From Paracoccus aerodenitrificans (lineage in GTDB: Bacteria; Pseudomonadota; Alphaproteobacteria; Rhodobacterales; Rhodobacteraceae): a stretch of 18,441 bases of DNA. Position numbers and translations under genes: made by a program. Location of the stretch: positions 1 through 18,441 of the forward strand of contig NZ_CP115782.1 in NCBI RefSeq assembly GCF_027913215.1, given 5' to 3'. Each line of letters opens with the position of its first letter. Within the stretch, counting starts at the first letter, position 1. Shown here one piece after another: positions 15,654 to 18,441 of this stretch. A model generated the notes under the pieces. It did not search any database. It had not been told where the DNA came from and saw nothing but the letters and a program-made list of their open reading frames with translations.

Positions 15654-15944
15654 ATGGGACTGATGACCAACCCCTGCCACCCCGGCGAGATCCTCAAGCA
15701 TGAATTTCTTGAGCCGCTCGGGGTTTCGGCGATTGGCCTGGCAAAAGCGATTGGCGTGCCACGCACGCGGGTTGAGCGACTGGTTAAGGAACAAACGGGG
15801 GTAACCCCTGACACGGCCCTGCGCCTGTCGAAAGCTCTTGGGACGACCCCTGAATTTTGGATCAATATGCAGGCGAATTTTGACATGGCCTCTGCCCGTA
15901 AGAGCGTCGATGTGTCAGGCATTGAGCCGCTCATAGCGGCCTGA
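15654..15944 (+). CDS. higA: HigA-type antitoxin (Xre-family HTH)
   Basis: A 96-residue antitoxin and autorepressor. It opens with NPCHPGEILKHEFLEPLGVS, the standard HigA N-terminus, followed by the HTH (GLAKAIGVPRTRVERLVKEQTGVT) and the LSKALGTTPEFWINMQANFD helix shared by HigA/VapI proteins. AAAGGAG at 15641-15647 is a strong Shine-Dalgarno for the ATG at 15654; a second in-frame ATG at 15663 is less well placed. It probably binds the two palindromes upstream of higB and neutralises HigB. Confidence 0.9.
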   Translation: MGLMTNPCHPGEILKHEFLEPLGVSAIGLAKAIGVPRTRVERLVKEQTGVTPDTALRLSKALGTTPEFWINMQANFDMASARKSVDVSGIEPLIAA

Positions 15945-15961
15945 CCTTTCCTTGATAACGG

Positions 15962-16013
15962 AAACGCCCCAAGCCGTCCCGACCCCATTTATCGGGGCGG
16001 ATTGGGGCGTTTT
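15962..16013 (+). terminator. Rho-independent terminator after higBA
   Basis: Perfect 11-bp arms AAACGCCCCAA (15962-15972) and TTGGGGCGTTT (16002-16012), with an inner GC-rich hairpin CCGACCCC/CGGGGCGG, end in TTTT. It begins 18 bp after the higA stop. The A-rich left arm would let it act for minus-strand transcripts too. Confidence 0.85.
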
Positions 16014-16304
16014 GATGCACCGAACAATGCGCCTTTGAAGCGGTCAATCCGGTGCGGTTTCCATCTTCACACCCAAAACTGACCACGCCCTGTGAAAACA
16101 AGGGTTTATCGTGCTGACTAGGGTGTGAACATAGAGCCCCTATTTCCTGCCATCTTCATTCACACATTGGACCTGTGCGGCCCTCATACAGGGGCCTGAA
16201 GGCAGACCTACGCGAATCTTGTCTTACAACTCACACTTCCTGCCAACGCCAACGCCCACACATAGAAAGACGCGGGCAAACCAGCTTGTCTAGATCAGCC
16301 TATT
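16014..16304. other. Non-coding region between higBA and the zinc-ribbon gene
   Basis: No gene is supported here. A 9-bp inverted pair, ttcacaccc (16066-16074) and gggtgtgaa (16121-16129), encloses 46 bases. The rest is unstructured to the eye and relatively AT-rich compared with the genes. It may hold a mobilisation or replication site for the minus-strand block next to it, but nothing shows this directly. Confidence 0.4.
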
Positions 16305-16916
16305 TTAGAAACGACCGGACAGGCGGTTCAGGTGATCCATGATCCCGACCAGGGCGTGATCTGACAGGGCGTCGTGTTCCCGGCAAAGCCACTCATAGGT
16401 GCGCCAGTGCATTCCCTTGGGTTTGCCCCAGTCACCACCCTCTAGGATGCCACCGGGCCAGCCCATCTTGTCGCGGATGCGATCTGCCCGCCGTGCAGCT
16501 CGATCTCCCGGCTTTTCCCGTTGAGAGGGATAGGCCAACTGGTAGCAATGACGGCAGGCGAAGATTGCCCCGGCGTAGAGGATGGCGACCCGGCGACTGC
16601 AGCCCCGAGCTGGGCAAAGGAACCAATGCCGCTCGCCGCCCATGTGGCAGGGCGTGGTGTCGAGATAGACGGGATAGCGTTCAGGTTGCCATTCCCCGCC
16701 GCGACCCCGGTGGCGATAGTCCAAGATTACGCGCCCCGGCTCTGACTGGATGTTGATCGAGCCTGTCACCTCGCCACCGCGCGACCAGGTGATGCGGCGA
16801 CTGATCCCGGATTCCAGAAGCCCCTCACGTTTAAGCCAACGAATATCAATCGAACGGTAGTCGTCCGTTGTGTCTGCCCCGAACTGCCAGTGTCGCCCGC
16901 TACCAATCCCGCCCAT
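16305..16916 (-). CDS. Zinc-ribbon protein of unknown function (GGIGSGRH family)
   Basis: A 203-residue protein of a type common on proteobacterial mobile elements, never assigned a role as far as I know. It starts MGGIGSGRHW, has TTDDYRSIDIRWLKREGLL at 16-34, then a beta-rich region (TWSRGGEVTGSINI, VILDYRHRG), and a zinc-ribbon: Cys90-His91, CPARGC (101-106) and CRHC (121-124). The conserved YQLAYPSQRE follows at once, then a basic arginine-rich helix (AARRADRIRDKMGWPGG). The zinc ligands and basic helix suggest nucleic-acid binding. It has its own position 157 bp downstream of the HUH gene and may be cotranscribed. Confidence 0.68.
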   Translation of the reverse strand: MGGIGSGRHWQFGADTTDDYRSIDIRWLKREGLLESGISRRITWSRGGEVTGSINIQSEPGRVILDYRHRGRGGEWQPERYPVYLDTTPCHMGGERHWFLCPARGCSRRVAILYAGAIFACRHCYQLAYPSQREKPGDRAARRADRIRDKMGWPGGILEGGDWGKPKGMHWRTYEWLCREHDALSDHALVGIMDHLNRLSGRF

Positions 16917-17017
16917 GCTTTGCCTCAGATTTTGCCGAAATCATTTGGAAACTTGCCCGGTATCGGTTCCAGGCTGCTTTTGCTGTGAAAGGATGATTTT
17001 CGTGAATGCCCCTGAGA

Positions 17018-17032
17018 GGCGCAGAGAGCGCC
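17018..17032. other. GC-rich hairpin downstream of the HUH gene
   Basis: GGCGC-AGAGA-GCGCC forms a perfect five-base-pair stem; a wider imperfect pairing GAGAGGCGC/GCGCCCTTCTC reaches a TTTTT at 17050-17054 on the plus strand. It might be a terminator or a nick-site hairpin. No plus-strand gene reads into it, so its role is open. Confidence 0.3.
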
Positions 17033-17073
17033 GCTGAGCGCCCTTCTCGTTTTTGGTATCCCCTGACCATACC

Positions 17074-18150
17074 TCAGCCCCTCATGCCGCTTAAATCGCC
17101 GCTCTGGCGGGCTTTCATGGCCTGTTTGAGCGGACGGGCAATGTCGAACCGTTTCTTGAGTGCTATCGTGCCCCTGATCTGACCTTGCGGCGCGTCGTAT
17201 CTGCCAGACCTTTCGCGGCCACCGAATGCCTGGCCCCTGACCAGCTTGCGGGTGTTCGGGACCAGTTTGCCGCGAAACATGCGTTCAGACGGTTCGCCCT
17301 TCCCGAGATAGGCTGCGAGGTAGAAGCCGGATCGTTCCGGGTGCGTGTCTTTCGCCAAGTGCCATGATCCCCAGACGCTACATGCGAACTCGCCTTCTGT
17401 CTGACCCTGCGCCTTGGTGCGGGGCGTGTGGTCTAAGGGTTCGCCTAGAAGATCGGAAAGGTAGGACGTGACGGCCTTCCGTTTCCCGTGTGGAAGATGA
17501 AAGGCGAGGTGCCAGTGCTCGCCCAGCTCCGACGTCGTTTCGCGGACCCAAAGATACAGGAATCCACCGCGACACCGCACCCCAACCCATTTTCTCAGCA
17601 ACTCGACCAGGTAGGCAATCCGCTCGACGGCAGACTGTGCAAAGAGGGGATTAGCATTGTCGTGGTGGTAGAGCGATGACCAGCGAACAGTGAGAAGCGT
17701 GTTGATCGGAAAACCGAGAATGGCCGCGCATTTGGCTGCCTCGATGAATTTGGCCTGAGACCCGACCGGCAAGCCATCCGTGTGTTTTTCTGGTGGCTGG
17801 ATCGTCTTGGCGACCTCGCTGACTACCGCGCCCAACGGACGGGCTGCCCCTTGCCCGTTTCTGTTCGCCCCTGTGTCACTGTGTGGGCACCGGTGGGAAC
17901 CATACGGTATAGGTAACGCGCGAGCTATATATATAGGCTGCTTCCGTAACTCGGGCGTTTCAGCCGTTCCGTTAGAACCTGATGCGGTAAATTGCGTGTC
18001 CAGTTTCTCAGCCTCAATGCGCCCGCCGTTCCTCCCATTTCGACCGGGCAAGATGTTGTTAGTGGATGGTGCTGCCTCTTGTTTCGTTCTCAGCAAGCCA
18101 TGCCTCAGCCGCTTCCTTCCGGATGCGTTGAATGCCGCCGATGGTGACAA
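17074..18150 (-). CDS. HUH-motif Rep/relaxase-like protein (rolling-circle type)
   Basis: The conserved part covers residues about 130-300 of the 358-codon frame. GEHWHLAFHLP holds a His-hydrophobic-His pair (H212, H214, with H218), the metal-binding motif 2 of HUH endonucleases, and GFYLAAYLGKGE holds Tyr277, Tyr281 and Lys284, like motif 3 (YxxxY or YxxK) with the nicking tyrosine. LLTVRWSSLY near 152-161 would be motif 1. Such proteins nick one DNA strand to start rolling-circle replication or transfer, and relatives occur in filamentous-phage-like and cryptic plasmid elements. The start is uncertain: ATG 18150 overlaps the HTH gene by 92 bases; TTG at 18051, just after the HTH stop, is an alternative. 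The first ~120 residues look poorly conserved. Confidence 0.65.
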   Translation of the reverse strand: MSPSAAFNASGRKRLRHGLLRTKQEAAPSTNNILPGRNGRNGGRIEAEKLDTQFTASGSNGTAETPELRKQPIYIARALPIPYGSHRCPHSDTGANRNGQGAARPLGAVVSEVAKTIQPPEKHTDGLPVGSQAKFIEAAKCAAILGFPINTLLTVRWSSLYHHDNANPLFAQSAVERIAYLVELLRKWVGVRCRGGFLYLWVRETTSELGEHWHLAFHLPHGKRKAVTSYLSDLLGEPLDHTPRTKAQGQTEGEFACSVWGSWHLAKDTHPERSGFYLAAYLGKGEPSERMFRGKLVPNTRKLVRGQAFGGRERSGRYDAPQGQIRGTIALKKRFDIARPLKQAMKARQSGDLSGMRG

Positions 18151-18253
18151 TGGCGGGTGTTGCGCCCTGGCGCTTGAGTTTGTGCCAGGTGGATCGGCTA
18201 CTACCTACGGCCTGACAGAAGTCAGCCACGGTGAGGAGGGGTGAAATGTCCAT
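18059..18253 (-). CDS. AlpA/excisionase-like HTH regulator
   Basis: A 64-residue DNA-binding protein of the HTH_17/AlpA type: LLTVADFCQAVGSSRSTWHKLKRQG is the helix-turn-helix, followed by the wing TIGGIQRIRKEAAEAWLAENE. AlpA-like proteins act as small transcription activators or excision factors. It is directly upstream of and probably cotranscribed with the HUH gene, and a motif copy (18348-18359) lies about 95 bp upstream of its start. A role as regulator of the HUH gene is inferred from position. Confidence 0.75.
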   Translation of the reverse strand: MDISPLLTVADFCQAVGSSRSTWHKLKRQGATPAIVTIGGIQRIRKEAAEAWLAENETRGSTIH

Positions 18254-18347
18254 ATCTTGCGGTCCATGTGTGAGCAGATACGAGCCATTGTAGTGTTTTG
18301 GCAGCTACAGCTCAAGGAACAAAGACCGAACATGACGAAAATTATGC

Positions 18348-18359
18348 AATTACGTAAAT
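18348..18359. promoter_or_regulatory. AWTTACGTAAAT motif, site 3
   Basis: aattacgtaaat with flanks ttatgc and ccgcat, upstream of the minus-strand HTH/HUH genes. It is the copy farthest from the par operon. If the molecule is a circle closing at the window ends, it lies about 110 bp from the iteron array. Confidence 0.5.
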
Positions 18360-18441
18360 CCGCATTTGTGCTTTGATTGTTCTTCTTCTTTTTCTTCTAG
18401 AATCTTCTTACTTCGGGGATCGTAATGCTCTGATCTGAAAA

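Noticed and set aside
1..18441. CRISPR array, tRNA or rRNA
   Set aside because: No regularly spaced repeats beyond the iterons and transposon ends, and no stretch that reads as a tRNA or rRNA.

Overview
The window looks like most or all of a small accessory plasmid from an alphaproteobacterium, probably a Rhodobacteraceae member such as Paracoccus. The basis is the high GC content, the iteron-type Rep_3 initiator with its small companion ORFs, the ParA/ribbon-helix-helix partition pair, and dense insertion elements with high-GC antisense shadow ORFs. The taxon is an inference from general resemblance, not from a search. There is no rRNA, tRNA or CRISPR array.

Layout. (1) 1-2.3 kb is the replication block: a four-unit 22-bp iteron array, a Rep_3 initiator, a small ORF, a periplasmic lysozyme inhibitor (PliC/MliC) lying between 14-bp direct repeats, and a convergent HTH/coiled-coil gene broken by a one-base frameshift. 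(2) 2.35-3.7 kb is an IS1380-family transposase interrupted by an in-frame amber codon. (3) 4.0-5.6 kb is a VWA-Hint protein. (4) 5.7-7.7 kb is a serine recombinase divergent from a tight operon of a small membrane protein, ParA and an RHH centromere-binding protein. (5) 7.7-15.3 kb is a type IIG-like restriction-methyltransferase gene split by a 4,363-bp transposon. (6) 15.3-16.0 kb is a higBA toxin-antitoxin operon with tandem operators and a strong terminator. (7) 16.3-18.3 kb holds a zinc-ribbon protein, a HUH-motif Rep/relaxase-like protein and an AlpA-like HTH regulator, all on the minus strand.

How it fits together. Rep plus iterons, ParA/RHH with candidate centromere sites, HigBA and a resolvase form a replication and stability kit. 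The restriction enzyme may once have added to maintenance, but the transposon has split it. The palindromic motif AWTTACGTAAAT occurs three times: upstream of the par operon, in the par/restriction-gene gap, and upstream of the HTH/HUH genes. It is a good candidate for the partition site or a shared operator.

The most unusual object is the transposon at 9541-13903. It encodes a serine resolvase, a D,D,E transposase with Mu-type features, a TniB/ExeA-like AAA ATPase and a YecA/UPF0149 SEC-C protein, all in one overlapping operon. Its 165-bp inverted repeats each carry seven short sites in mixed orientation, and its ends are TGTAACG. It is flanked by a 6-bp TCTACT duplication; removing the element plus one TCTACT copy restores a 1,063-codon reading frame. 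It resembles Tn5053/Tn7-like systems, but the TniQ position is taken by the YecA-like protein.
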